Assembly: GCF_001649575.2 (NCBI RefSeq)
Contig: NC_051452.1
Span: 2,271,846-2,335,845 of the forward strand
Reading direction: 5' to 3'
Source: Kryptolebias marmoratus
Taxonomy: Eukaryota; Chordata; Actinopteri; Cyprinodontiformes; Rivulidae
Length of the DNA stretch: 64,000 nucleotides
Position 1 is the stretch's first letter, and every line of letters starts with the position of its first letter. Positions 10,526 through 22,449 of this stretch are shown piece after piece. A program made the position numbers and the translations under genes. The notes beneath the pieces were generated by a model that was given only the letters and a program-made list of their open reading frames with translations, searched no databases and had not been told where the DNA came from.

Positions 10526-11189
10526 CAAGGGCACGCGGAATGAGTGAATTTGTCCAAAATGAAACCTGCCACAAATGTCAAATGTGAATTCTCTGCCCTC
10601 TGGTCAGTTAGCACTTTTTTTTTTTCCTAGCCTTGTCAGTCTATCATCTAAAAGGCACCAGGGTGTTTATCGTAGCTATCATAACCCCCCCACCCTTTTT
10701 AATTTTGAATTATAGTTTTAAGCCGGTGCAAATAGGAAAAACTTGTTACACATTAGCATAACTTTCACAGCTAATCTCAAAGCCACACCAAGCAGAGGGC
10801 AAGAGGAACAATGAGAGTTAATTTTGCCAGTGAGATGTAAAATTGAGGCCGGCTGCTCTGAACGCTGTTGTTTACAGTCGTTGTGATAAAATGACACATG
10901 GCTATAGGTTTCTGTTCAGTTGGCAGGACAACAAAGTTGGCAGGGACTGAGCCTCTGAGCCCAAATGTGGAAGCATACTGACATAGGGCATTTCTTTTGT
11001 GCCAAAATAATATTGATCCTTCCCTTGGTGACATGGATTGTGCTCTCAAATTGCACAGCACTGACTTGACTAAAAACTGGAGACATGTTTCTCCTTATTT
11101 AAGCCAGTAAATCATTTTCCCTTTCTTCCATTCTAAAGTTATTATAATTTATATTACCACTCGCAAAATAATAACTTAATCAATAAAAA

Positions 11190-11720
11190 ATCAGCTAGAA
11201 CATGGATGGTCTTTGCGAGGTCTTGATGAGGTCGGCGAGCATGTATTTAGAATTCAGCAGGTTCTCTGTTATGTTTGATACAGCATAAAGGGATTTGAAC
11301 ATGCACATAACTTCCATAACAAGGTTGTGGCAGTGGTTCGTACATGTGTGGGCTCCATAACAAGGTCCTGGCTGAAGGTAGGAGAAGAATGGTGGCTGTG
11401 GTTGTAGTTTTTTTTTTTTATCCATGACCTGAAGGCCGCATGCACCGACGCCACTACCTCATCAAGAATTTGAAACAGGACTGGCCACGCCGATCTTATG
11501 CAAGTGACAAGGTTGTGGAAACAACCTAGCTTAGACATGATGCATGTAACTGAATCCTGTGGTTTGAGAGACTTGTACCAGGATGGGTAAAAGGGAATGG
11601 CACGAGACAATGTCACAAGGATGTGGAAAAGAACAGGAAATACCCATTTGGCGAGTACTAAGAGCGTAGCAGTATCATGATTACTTTCACACCTTCTTCC
11701 AAGATCCAGCCATGCTCTGC
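11190..11720. repeat. Locally iterative region, possible decayed coding or repeat sequence
   Basis: The word ACAAGG(T/A)(T/C)(G/C)TGG appears four times: about 11319-11330, 11360-11370, 11507-11518 and 11615-11626. Flanking words such as GAAACAGGACTGG and GAAAAGAACAGG are also repeated, giving an irregular series of related units. On the minus strand a frame open for roughly 150 codons crosses most of it. Its translation repeats PVLF(H/Q)IL twice and ends at an oligo-A run (11410-11419 on plus), where a frameshift would lead into the frame ending at 11195. No family is recognised. It could be a decayed tandem repeat, a non-coding RNA or a pseudogene. Confidence 0.3.
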
Positions 11721-11759
11721 AAGTTATGGAAAATGCAGCGAGATGTCATACATTGTGAA

Positions 11760-14700
11760 GGGGACCTAATGTTATTTTGCCAAATTCAGTCTTATTAGTA
11801 AACTATGATGATTTTCTCAGATGTTTTGAGTAATTTAACACAAGTATTTCCCACATTGAACTTGATCCTCACTACCACAGAGACTATCAGACTTTTTCAG
11901 GCCATAAATCCCTCAGAGGGAGGGAATTTTTGAAAGGATTTCCTGCTAACTAGGACACCAAGCACATCAGAAATGTAACACAAGACACATCTTGGTTGTT
12001 TAACCTTCCCTTTTTTCATAAAGCCTCTACGTTTCATTTTGAATTTGTCAGCAATAAATCCCCAATTGTGTAAGGCTTTTTGTAGCTTTGCCATCAAATA
12101 TGATGCCCTGTTTTCTTCTTCTTTTTTTCTGAAAGTACTGATCTTTCTGCCAAGGATTTGTTCCACACATTGCCACAGAAAAAAATACTTTTGATTTAAA
12201 TGTAGGCTATTGTTGTCACATTCTCAGATAGCCCTTTAGCTTTTCTGATTCATGACTTAAGTTGGTAAAAAAATAAAAGCCCATGATTTTCTGTTGCATC
12301 TCCCAATAGAGGCAGTAAACATGTCTTTCCACTTCGAGGAGCTTTGGCTACTGTAACAACTCTTTCAGAAGTAAAGAAGGTTAGTAGCAACCTGTTGCAG
12401 AGAAAGAAGCCTGGTCGCAGGTGCAGCAAGCAAACGTGTATTTGCCGACTGATTAAATTCACAATTTTGTCTAACTGAGTTTAAATGAAGCTAATTGTGT
12501 TGTTAGACTTCCTGTTTGAATGAATACTTTCATTATCTGTTTTATTTTTCTTTCCCCATGCTGTGTGACTGATTTTTCAACAGTCCTGCACATTCCACAC
12601 AGCTCAAATTGCAACCATAAGATACAAAAACACAATCTGATGTAGGAAAAAAAAAAGAACTTCTAGAATATAGTAGTTGCATGAACTAAGAAGGTTCACT
12701 GGAAATCTGCTAAAGCTATCAACCCAACACAGGCTCAGGCACAAATCTCTTAGCTTTCTTTGGTTTGACATGGCAGCAGGAGGCCAAACCTACTCAATCC
12801 ACAGTCTTAATAAGCTGATTCAATCCATTACACTGTACTGACTAGTGTTTTGCTCCCTGATTTAAACCTATGTCAGTTCCTGGCACTGGACCTTTCTGCA
12901 GCAAACCTTACACAGCAACACATTTGCATCGTTCCATTTTTCATCAGTATTTTTCTAGTTTTTGCAAGAATGCACCTTAAATTAGACCTTTGTTTTTAAA
13001 GGAGGACACAATTTTCTTATGCTTTAAAAATTGACCAATCGGTGTGTTTCAGAGCCTAAAGCTGGTCTTAAGATATTAGGCAACCTGATGTTTGTGTTTG
13101 ATTCATCAATATAATGGATTTTAAAGAAAAAAACCAAACAATTGTTTGTGATTTAGCCCAAATTTACACATTTTCAGGCTTGCTGAAGCATAAAGCTCTG
13201 TACTTTTTTTTGCTATCAAAGCAATATTTCCTATTTAAGGAAATAAAAAAGGTTTTGAAAGTAAGAATTAAGACCTTGTCATTTTCCCTGATTTGACAAT
13301 GTTCTTTTAAAGGTTAGCACCATATTTTGATCAACTCCTTTAGGCGTCTGCCACTGTTGCACTAGAACAAGCCCCCCTGCCATGTAATGTACTTTTATTC
13401 CAAAGAAGTTTATTAACAAAAGGGCTTACTGTTAAATGTGACATCACTGTGCTGCCCCACCAATGTGCCTGGGTTCCATTTGTTTCAGTCATGGCTGATG
13501 CTGACGAGTTCAACAAAGGCAAAAATCGTCCTAATTATTCAGCCGACTGAACAATTAGTCTACATCTAGTCTTAATGTCTGTTTTTTGCTCTAATTTTTT
13601 GCTTGTAATTTCAATGAGTGGCCATATTAGGAAAACTCTGATTGTTTGCACATAAATTACCAAGACTTTTGACTAGTGTCATCGATATCCAGCCTATTTA
13701 AAATAGCATACATAGCAAACAAAGCTCAGACGAGCACTAGACAAACTAATTTTACTCTCAAATACTTCATTTTCCCTTTTATTCAGTTCAGTACAGCATA
13801 TTCTGTGATGATCCGTCTTTCAGAAATATTTTTTGTTATAAGTCACGAGTTGAACAAAGTTATTTCAAAATGTGCATTATAGATATGAACACTAAGTACC
13901 TTTAACATTCTGACACAATTAATACAGCAGTCATATTCGTGACTTAATTTCTCTCTATCACACTGAGTAAAAAACAACAACTTTCATTTCAGTTTTAGCC
14001 TTTTTTGTTTGCTTTCTCTCGGGTTTTTAGAGGCCAACTGTTGGTTTAACCATTTAATTTTTATCAGTGACAGCTGTTTATTTTTGGTTTGTTGGTAAAA
14101 ACAAATTGAAAATCTGAGTTTCCAATTGCTTCAAGTTTGAAAGGTTTTCTAATTTTCTTGGTATGACTTTGTTTAGATGGAGCCAATAAAAAGATCTTAA
14201 AGCGTAGTAATATATGTATCCTATTTGGAGAAAAGCTCCTGGTTTAAAAAATATAAACGGATATCACAAGTTGTCATTAAGTGGCATTAAGTGTGTAAGA
14301 TTTAAGGGGTATTTGTTCATTTACCAGCTTGTGGTTGAAGATACTAGCAAGCCTGTGCATCATTCTGCTCGTAAAAGATATAACCTCTTGCTTCTGTTTT
14401 ATATTTTCCCATAACCATTTCCCAAGTGTCATTTGTATTTTTTACAATGAAGAGAAATGCTTGAGGATAGCTAAACTGCCCACTGTCCTTGCTGGCCCAA
14501 ATGAATAACAGCCTTTACTGGAGAACATTGACGTTTTTGCCTTGTCCATAAGAGATATAAATGTAAATGTTCTCAACATATACTGAACTGGTTGACACGG
14601 TTGTCACAATATCAGACAAAACGCTACATAAAAGTATGTCAGAGTGCCCAAGATAAAGGTGCACTGGCTACAACAAATTACTAGATTTTGTTTTTATTTT

Positions 14701-15800
14701 TCTATGTAAAAGGGACAATGCATATTATTCAACATGAGTACCTCAGACCCTTGTGTAAATGTTCCGTTTTGGAAAAGAGGCAAAACGTGACTATTAGCAT
14801 TGCCTGATCTTGGATACATGTAGTCTGGGCTTTTGTTCCTGGAAATAACAAAACTCCTTTCAGGCATGTTTGTAAAATTCCATCCCAATAGCTAGTTTGC
14901 TTTACCTTTGGGAAGGTGGTCTTAAATCGACAAGGGGTAAAACAACACATTTCAGACAAATAGTGAGGGGAGGTGAAACAAAATTGTAAAGCATCAGAAA
15001 AATTGTTTTTGTAGTAGACTCCGAAAAGGAAAATATAAAACTTGTAAATGAGCTTACGGTAGGTGCTTTAAATCACTGATCAGTACTTCTCAACATAATT
15101 AACTGTAATGAAGAACTGCTATAAAAAACAAGTGAGTAAATAAAACCCAAAGGTCTGTTTTTGTCAGTTATTAAACCAATGGTAAATCAAACGTGAATCG
15201 ATGTTCGCTTTTATTTTGAATGTAGTAAGGCAATTTTAAGAATATTACTATGCGAAGTTGAAATGAGCTAAAAGCCTGTGAGATCTGTTTAATGTCATAG
15301 TGGGTTCAGAAATGGGGATTGATAAAATTTAAAGTCTAACAGATATGTAAAACAGAACTATAAACACTAGCTATACTATAACTGCTTGAAAAAACTGTCA
15401 CCTTATTTGTGTGGGATATGTAGACCATCTCCAGTAGATTTTATCAATGAGGTACAAACAGTAGTTTCTCTTTATGCAAAATAGGCCTTACTGTCAAAAT
15501 TACCGAATTGTTTCATTGATTTTTCCTGATTTCCTCCCTTTGAGGCATGCCATTTGCAGATGCTTTTCATCCCTGGGCATAAATTCATATTTGAGATGTG
15601 CTTCAAGAGGGACGCAGCACAGAAGCACACCATCAAACAAGTAAAACATTAAATACCACACAACAGAAAGCTTAGAAATGTCAAATTAAAAAAGTTCACT
15701 TTAATCTGACAAGAGACCATCGTATTCAGAAACTCTCCTGGATAAAGTTCAGAGGCAATGGCTAAATAGCTTCATCCATCTTTATCAGTAGAGGCAGCAG
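11760..15800. other. AT-rich spacer, no gene recognised
   Basis: About 4 kb with only short open frames (60-90 codons) and no transposon similarity that I can see. The most balanced part is about 12690-12960, with a CTTAATAAGCTGATTCAATCC stretch that could be a regulatory island. The rest is low-information AT-rich DNA. Confidence 0.45.
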
Positions 15801-15814
15801 GCAAGGCGAAGTCC

Positions 15815-16075
15815 TCTGTCATGTGCTCTAGCTCCTTCTGAGGGACCTTAAGGCTTTCTCAGGCCAGACAGGAAATGTAATCGTTCTAGTTGGCCATGGA
15901 TTGGCTCGCGAGGTCTTCTCCTAGTTTAGAGTTGAAAGAAATCTTCCAGAGGGAGGTGTCTGGCAGCCATCCTAAGTCCATACCACCTCAGCTGCCTCTA
16001 ATGAACAGCCGCTCTGCTTCTACTTCAGTTCCAACCAGTTGTTTGAGGTGCTAATCCTGAAACTAAAGGTGAGCA
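15815..16075 (-). mobile_element. Non-LTR retrotransposon coding relic
   Basis: Reverse-complemented, this segment gives broken pieces of a C-terminal region common in teleost non-LTR elements. The clearest is NDYISCLA, then a stop, then ESLKVPQKELEH (about 15823-15890), matching the remembered family pattern RDYISRLAWERLGIPQEELE. Upstream on that strand an LEDFFQL-like stretch and a degenerate TEVVW-like stretch match the expected order, but stops and indels break every frame. The identification is from remembered family sequence. The exact clade is not certain. It is a pseudogene. Confidence 0.6.
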
Positions 16076-16454
16076 GTAAAGAACGTTTTTGTTGGCACAT
16101 CTGTATCTACAAGTTCATTCTTTTTTTACTTCTATGCACAGCAGATGACATAGATTGATACATTCGGTCATCCTTATGTTTCTTCTCACAGCTCTCATGG
16201 GAACTGAACCTGCAGATTTCCCTTAGGGAAAAAAAAAACTTTCTACACTCAAATAATGAGAAATTCACATAATGCCCATCAGAATCAATTTATTGCCATA
16301 CAGCCGTGGTAATCAATGAACATTCATTCTTAAAGTCCATCATGGAGAAAAAATGTGATGTGAAATGTAAAATTGGAATCGGGAGCAAAGGCTAAACCTG
16401 TAAAATTTTCATAATGGCTTCACATTAGAAAAGCAGCAGCAATACATAATACAC

Positions 16455-16580
16455 CCCAGTACTTACCAGGCATGTACCGGGTACCTACAGAGTACTAGCA
16501 TGAACAAGGTGGTATTATGCAATGACCATGAGACAATTGTACTCACTGGGTATATACCTAGTACCTACGGTGGACCACTC
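16455..16580. repeat. Short iterated GGTACCTAC-type motif region
   Basis: Words built on TACC recur here: CCGGGTACCTACAGAGTAC (16478-16496) and GTATATACCTAGTACCTACGG (about 16550-16570). This is either a small degenerate tandem repeat or part of an interspersed repeat; I cannot define its ends. Confidence 0.4.
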
Positions 16581-17550
16581 TGTATCACAAAGTTACTTCT
16601 AACCTTGTATTAACAAGCTATATTGTAATTTGCTTCCAAAACAAGTGTTTTTTTTTGTTAAAGTACCAATAGAAAAAACTAAAAATGAGGTTTCAGGTTT
16701 ACTTGGTTTACTTCCAAAACTAAGGCAAAGGGTTCCTGACCAAACTTTCATGTGCAATATATAAAGAAAAGGTCATATTAGGCATTAAAACAAACTCCCA
16801 TCTTATTTTCATTTCCAGCTAACCATAGTGACGACATAAATGCTTCTAAATTGATATTTTCCCCATAGAGTTGGACCATGGAGTTGATAATAAAAAAATT
16901 AAATTGAAATTTTAAAAAGTACACCAAAAATAAAACATGTTCCAGGTAAAACATCTTGTGACCAGCCAACATTGTTCAAGGAAGAACTGCAACTGTTGTA
17001 ACAATGTCCATTTTAACCATTCAAATTGCCTCTTTTGTTGAAACTTTATCACTGTTGCTTTAGAATAACTCTCCTATTGTGGAGTTTAACAATGTGCCTA
17101 AGCATTAAAAACAACACATTTCTCATTTGCAAAATACAGGTTGACACAGGTTATTAATCTGCATTGGTCGTAAAAGCTGCAAATAATAGACCAGTATGGG
17201 AAATTTGTAGGTAACGTATTGACTGCCTGTGAAGCTGTTGTCTCACCCCAAGCACACAAACTAAATGCAATCAATATAGTTTTAAAAAAAACTCATGCTG
17301 CCAATCTTTATGTTTATGACCCAGAAATAATACTTCCTTAATTATGAGCACAGCAGAAGCTAAGTGTGTTCTCCTGTGCATGCAAACCCAGCTCACAGGT
17401 TGCAGCCTTTTATAATAAGTTTAATACCAGAGTTTTTACTCCTGGGTAATCAATCTGTAATTCATCATTATTTATCCAGCGCACCAAAAAGCCCCACAGG
17501 ACTCTGGCATATGCACACAGATTTACACACACATAAAAGCATACCTCAAA
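16580..17550. other. AT-rich spacer, nothing recognised
   Basis: Small frames at 16778-16972 (minus) and 17364-17558 (plus) have no recognisable content. Oligo-T and oligo-A runs occur near 16648 and 17283. Confidence 0.5.
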
Positions 17551-17552
17551 CC

Positions 17553-17650
17553 GCATAGGGAATGGGCAGCCATAACACTGTATGCGAGTGTACGCACACA
17601 CATACTTGGATACCCTGGAGGAGTCTTCGTCGACTTGAAGGTATAAAGGG
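17553..17650 (+). repeat. Diverged duplicated segment P, copy 1
   Basis: GCATAGGGAATGGGCAGCCA, an imperfect CA-type tract, then ATACCCTGGAGGAGTCTTCG and GACTTGAAGG align with 19821-19910, where the same order is GCATAGAAATGGGAAGCCAC, CA tract, ACACCCTGGTGGTGCCTTCG, CACTTGGAG. The two copies are about 2.2 kb apart in the same orientation. This could be an old interspersed element or a local duplication. Confidence 0.6.
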
Positions 17651-17659
17651 ATCATGGTG

Positions 17660-19130
17660 AAGAGGTAATTACAAGCACAGAGGACAAACAGAAGAGAAAA
17701 GAACAGACGATTTTTGCTGTCTCAGGCCTGAAGATAGAACTGATAAAACCTGTGAGAGGAGTTAAAACCTCCTTAGTCTTAACAAGCACAAGATCACAAC
17801 AGCAGGAAATGGAGTTTTTAATTGAACCTGCTGGGTTAGATAATTCTTGTGACATTAGTGCAGCAGTACTTTCACTCCTAGTGGCGTGCTGATAACCAGT
17901 GAACCTACTATAAGAAAAAGGACTGCCATATCAACAAATCCAGGATGGGACCGTCAAATTTACTCTGAATCTCTTACCTCTATCCTTTGGCCCTTTTATG
18001 GAAAGTCATAAGTGGCTAAAATATTCTACTACAAAATGGGACACCCCTTCAAGCAAATACGTCATTAATTGTTGCTGATTCCTTCTACATAAACAGAGGC
18101 CACATCAATATGCCAATATAAGGCATGTATACTAGTACACTATATTGCAAAGTCTGTGGAATGCATTTTTAATGCTTGCTAAGGAAGATCAACAAAAATA
18201 CAAACAGAGTCGATACAATAAAGTAGACGTTAAAATGGTTTCTGCATTTTAAAAAAAATTTCCAGAGTTAAGTTAATGCTCCAAGTCAATATTATAATGT
18301 CACAGTAGTTTACAAAATAAAGAAATCAGAGCTGGAATTCACATTCCTAGGATTTTTTTAGGTAGACTGGATGTAACAAGCAAATGTGGCCACAATGTCA
18401 GGATTCGTTGCTTCGTGAACCAGTTTTAAAGTCTAGAGATTAGCTGTTGCCATCTCTAATATGTTATTTTTCTAATATATGCACAAGCACACTGCAATGA
18501 GAAGCAGAAGATTCTTGTCTTATAAGAAGGGTACTGTCAATGGAAAATGAGCAAGGAAAGAGCCATGCCAAGTAGGTATCATAACATCTAATAAAGATAA
18601 TGATGGTAAAAGTAAATGACATATCCACAATACCTAATTTATAGAATTACTAACATGAGGATCAACACATTGCTCAAAGTTAATATATGGTGTAACACCA
18701 TAATGAAAAGGAAAAGTGTATTTGCATTTTAGACTGCCTCAGAATGCTGGCTAACCTTTATGCTGGAAATACACAGAAACATTACCAGGAGTGCATGAAT
18801 GGAAATTTATCAATTGATGCTACCAAAACATCACTTTGAAGTCTGCTTTAATAACACAGAATGCTGCTCATGTGGAATTAAGCATGAACTTTAACTTTAT
18901 TTAAACAGGATTTCTTACCCTAATGGTCAATATCTTGAGCAATTTATTATTTTTTTCTGGCATTGTCTCTATAATGACAAGATTTTGTCATTTATCTCAG
19001 GATATTTCTCAACCCCAACAGTTAATCTTTCCTCGTTTCGTTTTATGCTTTTCATAGGAAATGGCAGTACAACTAAAAAGAGAAGAACTGTCAAAAAGCA
19101 CACACCCAAATATCCAAGTAAAGAGTAAGT
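17660..19130. other. AT-rich spacer, no gene recognised
   Basis: No open frame above 70 codons and no similarity to known element types were seen. Mixed A-rich words only. Confidence 0.5.
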
Positions 19131-19134
19131 ACTT

Positions 19135-19135
19135 N

Positions 19136-19179
<44 letters not shown>

Positions 19180-19180
19180 N
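19135..19180. repeat. TA dinucleotide microsatellite bounded by single Ns
   Basis: An uninterrupted (TA)n run of a little over 40 bp has one ambiguous base at each boundary (19135 and 19180). The Ns suggest the assembler could not settle the ends, so the true length is uncertain. The 179-codon minus-strand frame over 19009-19548 exists only because a TA repeat has no stop in one frame (YIYIYI) and because the Ns are read through. Confidence 0.9.
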
Positions 19181-19339
19181 CTTTTTTTTTCTTTCAGGAG
19201 TTGTGATGCTTGAAAACAGAACACTGTTGAGAAGTGCTGCTGAACTCTGTGGCATAGATGACCATTACCAGTGTGGGGGTCAATATTAAAAATATTAGAG
19301 GTGTAATTTAGATAGTTGTCGTACACCATCTGTGTTTTG

Positions 19340-19515
19340 TCTTTTACATATATTAACTGTTTGAGCTTTGTGACTACCTTCCTTGGCAGCTCAGAGGCAT
19401 AAGAGCAGATTGACTTCAAACCCCCTTGCTGCCTCAGTCGTAAAATAAATCCCACCGAGAAAGGAAAAAGGCATCTCAGCCCCAGCTTCAGTGTTTTATA
19501 AACAGCCCTTATGAG
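19340..19515 (+). repeat. Diverged duplicated segment Q, copy 1
   Basis: AACTGTTTGAGCTTTGTGAC, then TACCTTCCTTGGCAG, a CATCTCAGCCCCAGCTTCAG block and GTTTTATAAACAGCCCT appear in the same order at 50690-50840 (AACTGTTTCAGCTCTGTGAC, TACCTATCTTGCAGG, CATCTTGGCCCTGCTTGAAC, GTTTTATAAAAGAGCCT). Both are on the plus strand, more than 31 kb apart. Conservation is patchy but collinear over about 160 bp. It may be an old interspersed repeat or paralogous non-coding elements. Confidence 0.6.
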
Positions 19516-19820
19516 AACCACAGATATTTTGAAGCTAGCTCTTAGCATGCATCACTGATTTGATATTGTGCTTTTTTTAAAGGCTTTTCTGCATTGGCTT
19601 CACTATTAAAGCCAGTGATCATCTTTTGTATGCTGTGTATGCCCCCCTGTTTATATAACAGTGCACACTTTTTGACATGGCAGTGTTCTCTGAACTCAAA
19701 CGTGTTGAGCTGTGCACTTATCTGAGATGCCAAATGAATATTTTCAACTTTTGCTCCTCTGACCAGAAACCTAATTCTACAATTAGGGTGACAATTTAAC
19801 ACCCTCAGATGACCCAATTT

Positions 19821-19910
19821 GCATAGAAATGGGAAGCCACATGGACATGCACATACACACACTCAGACACCCTGGTGGTGCCTTCGCCCACTTGGAGACA
19901 ATAACACTTA
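19821..19910 (+). repeat. Diverged duplicated segment P, copy 2
   Basis: Partner of 17553-17650. The shared order is GCATAG(A/G), ATGGG(A/C)AGCCA, CA tract, ACCCTGG(T/A)GG, CTTCG, ACTTG. It lies 300 bp right of segment Q copy 1. Confidence 0.6.
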
Positions 19911-19919
19911 ATTAATACC

Positions 19920-20980
19920 TCAACACAATTAGGCGTTAGTGCCTGCTAAAATCTGCTGCAGTTGCATCACTATCCTTCCTGAGGATGCATCTTCCTCCCA
20001 CTGACTAAAACTGGTTAGACAGCATTCTGTACCAGACTACCTTGGTACTTATAGTGGGCTGCATGGGCCCATATTTCTCAGTGTGGAAGCACTTTAATGA
20101 TCAGAACAGCAAGTGGTGGTATGGAAATTTCGAAATTGAACTGCAATAGTTCAACACAAATGCAGTAATATTAGAAGATGCGCAAATTAAATTACCACAG
20201 ATTGAGCATTTGAGGACAAAAATCACAACTAAACTGCAGAAAAGATTGTGGAAGGCACAATGACTCAGCATAATTAGGTTATTGATAATAAAACAGTCCT
20301 GTAGCATAATAACACACCACAATTTTAATAACTTGGATAACTATAGAGTGAAACATATTTGCTTAAGTTATAACAGAATTAGAAATGCAATTTGTGAGGG
20401 GTGTGTGAGTCAGTTTAGTTGAGTGTGATTTTTAACAAGAACTGAGTCAGCTGCTATGATCTAATCTAGTGTTATTTATCTGCCTTCCACACAGAAAGTT
20501 TGCAAAAGTGCAGAAACCAAAGAAATATATATATATAAAACTCGAACGACTCAGAATTTATCTTTGGAGTTCCAGCAACACAGCTGCCACAAGCATGCAC
20601 GCCTTAAAATTGAAAGAAAATACACACGGGGATCACGGAAACATCCAATTTAAGGCCATCACGGCACAGCTAAAGCATCAGAAACATTTCTATCCCATAA
20701 ATTATCCAAGTCCAAGCAGACATCCCACTGCTGTTCTGGAAATTTCAAAAAGCCAAATGATGCAGTAGTCGGGGAGAAAGCATGCACATGAAGTGGGAGA
20801 AAAAGAAAGAAACTACTGAAAAAGGGTTAGAACTAGAATGAGCCATGCATGTAGTGAGCCAATAAATACTGTAGTTGGATAGATGTAGCGATCACCATTA
20901 GAAGGTCCCTGCCACGAAAGGCTTCACTTTTCTCTGATATGTTGCACAAAGCAGTGAGGCAGACAGTGTCTTTATTCTTA
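19920..20980. other. Spacer, no gene recognised
   Basis: A 99-codon plus-strand frame (20469-20768) spans an AT microsatellite near 20525 and a more balanced block (20560-20760), but nothing in its translation is recognisable. Confidence 0.45.
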
Positions 20981-20989
20981 CGAGATAAG

Positions 20990-21290
20990 TCAAAGATTAA
21001 GAGGTCGATGAGTCATTGATTTATTGATCAAGGCCATCGCTAATTTGAGACAGAATGTGGCCGAGGTGAAGGGACTTGTTTCTTTTAAGAAGCATATCTC
21101 CTCTGTTGCCCAGCGGCCATGCCAGCACAACTGACAGGAGCAGGCCAAATGCACAGTCTGCCACTGTCCACTCTGATTATTGATTTCCTCAGGGTCCCTG
21201 CTTCTTGTGTCACTACTTCCTCTGAACAGCCTTTTTACAATCTTTTCTGAGGCCACAAGCCATTGTGTGCATGGCTGTTCCAAATGCAGC
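20990..21290. promoter_or_regulatory. Candidate regulatory island with PBX-HOX-like word
   Basis: TGATTTATTG at 21017-21026 fits the bipartite PBX-HOX pattern TGATNNAT(T/G)(A/G), with further TTGATC and CTAATTTG words beside it. The following 250 bp are balanced and repeat-free. A 97-codon minus-strand frame (20990-21283) covers the block but has no recognisable domain. Enhancer function is inferred. Confidence 0.3.
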
Positions 21291-21299
21291 TTGCTAATT

Positions 21300-22320
21300 T
21301 GAACTGGTTGATTTATTTATTTTTTGGTCTATGAAGACCTTTTCTTCAATAAGCAGGGTGAAACTGAACTTGTTGATGTCTGCAAGATGTGCAAATTTTA
21401 ATAGTAAAATATAAGCCAGATGGAAAAGAATTCAAGACAAATGCAACAACTCTGCAACAGTTTTGAGATAAAAATTTGTCGCACACGTTTTCAACATGTT
21501 TAAAATATACCTGTATGTAAGGTATAGTAGCTTCCCTTCCTTTGTTTGTTGCTACTAGCTGTCAGTCAGCTGTGTAAAGGGAATTCCCTTGAACATTCCC
21601 CCTCGTTAAAAAAAAAAAGAAAGACAAAACCGGCTGTTTGAAATCCTTTTTGATGGCAAACAACTCAAATGTCATGGCAACGCCGATACTTTTGCATCAT
21701 TTATGGAGACAATGAACTTCACCGTCCTTACAGATGGCATGACACATTAAATGTAAAAGTGTGAAAGGCAGAGTAACAAAAATACTGTATGAACATGAAG
21801 GAGCTATGTGCTGAATAATTTAGCAAAAGCACACACACACAAAAAATATATACTGGGCAAGAGCAATGATGTAGAAATTCATGTTAAAAAGAAAAGGGCT
21901 GGAAAATTTTCCATATTGAACATTCTCTCTATACCTCAAGCATATTGTGACATAAATATTTAGTACAAATGTATTAACATTTCTTCTTATTTTAAACCAA
22001 ATTTTGCCAGTATTAAATCTATGTAGGTTCTCAAATATGTTTTTTGTCAAAAGTCCAGATTGTATATCCACCCATTCAGTCAAATTTAAATAGAATGCAT
22101 TTAACAGCTGACCTTTCTGTCAGTCCTACTGACACAGAAGTAATTGATTTTATAATGCCGAATACTTTGTGAACAAATCAAAAGTTCATTGCAATGGGCT
22201 CTTAAAAGCTCAAACCAAAATTACTGACAATCCTGTTTCTGGTCATTACTGTTTATTTGGGGACATTAATAGGGAACACAATGTTCACAACCTTTAAATA
22301 AGACAATGATTACCCATGGA
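21300..22320. other. AT-rich spacer with a short CA microsatellite
   Basis: A perfect (CA)n run lies at about 21830-21841, with an A11 run near 21610. No gene or transposon is recognised. Confidence 0.5.
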
Positions 22321-22327
22321 CAAAGTT

Positions 22328-22440
22328 TCTGTTTATTTATTAACCTTTATTTAACCAGGCAAGTCCCACCGAGATCACAGATCTCTTTTTCAAGGGAGGC
22401 CTGGGCCTGAAGGCAGCCTAACATGAATGTTTTAGCCTGT
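22328..22440. mobile_element. Common teleost interspersed repeat fragment
   Basis: Begins AACCTTTATTTAACCAGGCA and continues AGTCCCACCGAGATCACAGA, TCTCTTTTTCAAGGGAG, GCCTGG and AAGGCAGCC. I remember this word order as a very common fish repeat (TTTAACCAGG...GAGATC...CTCTTTTTCAAG...GACCTGG). The short mirrored words GAGATC/GATCTC are visible. The class (DNA transposon or otherwise) is not certain, and the right boundary is unclear. Confidence 0.55.
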
Positions 22441-22449
22441 TGTTTAATC

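Noticed and set aside
11410..11420. A programmed frameshift at the oligo-A run joining two minus-strand frames
   Set aside because: Without evidence that either frame is coding, an ordinary homopolymer in non-coding DNA is the simpler reading.
19009..19548. A 179-codon minus-strand frame
   Set aside because: It passes through the TA microsatellite (read as YIYI) and two Ns, so its length is an artefact.
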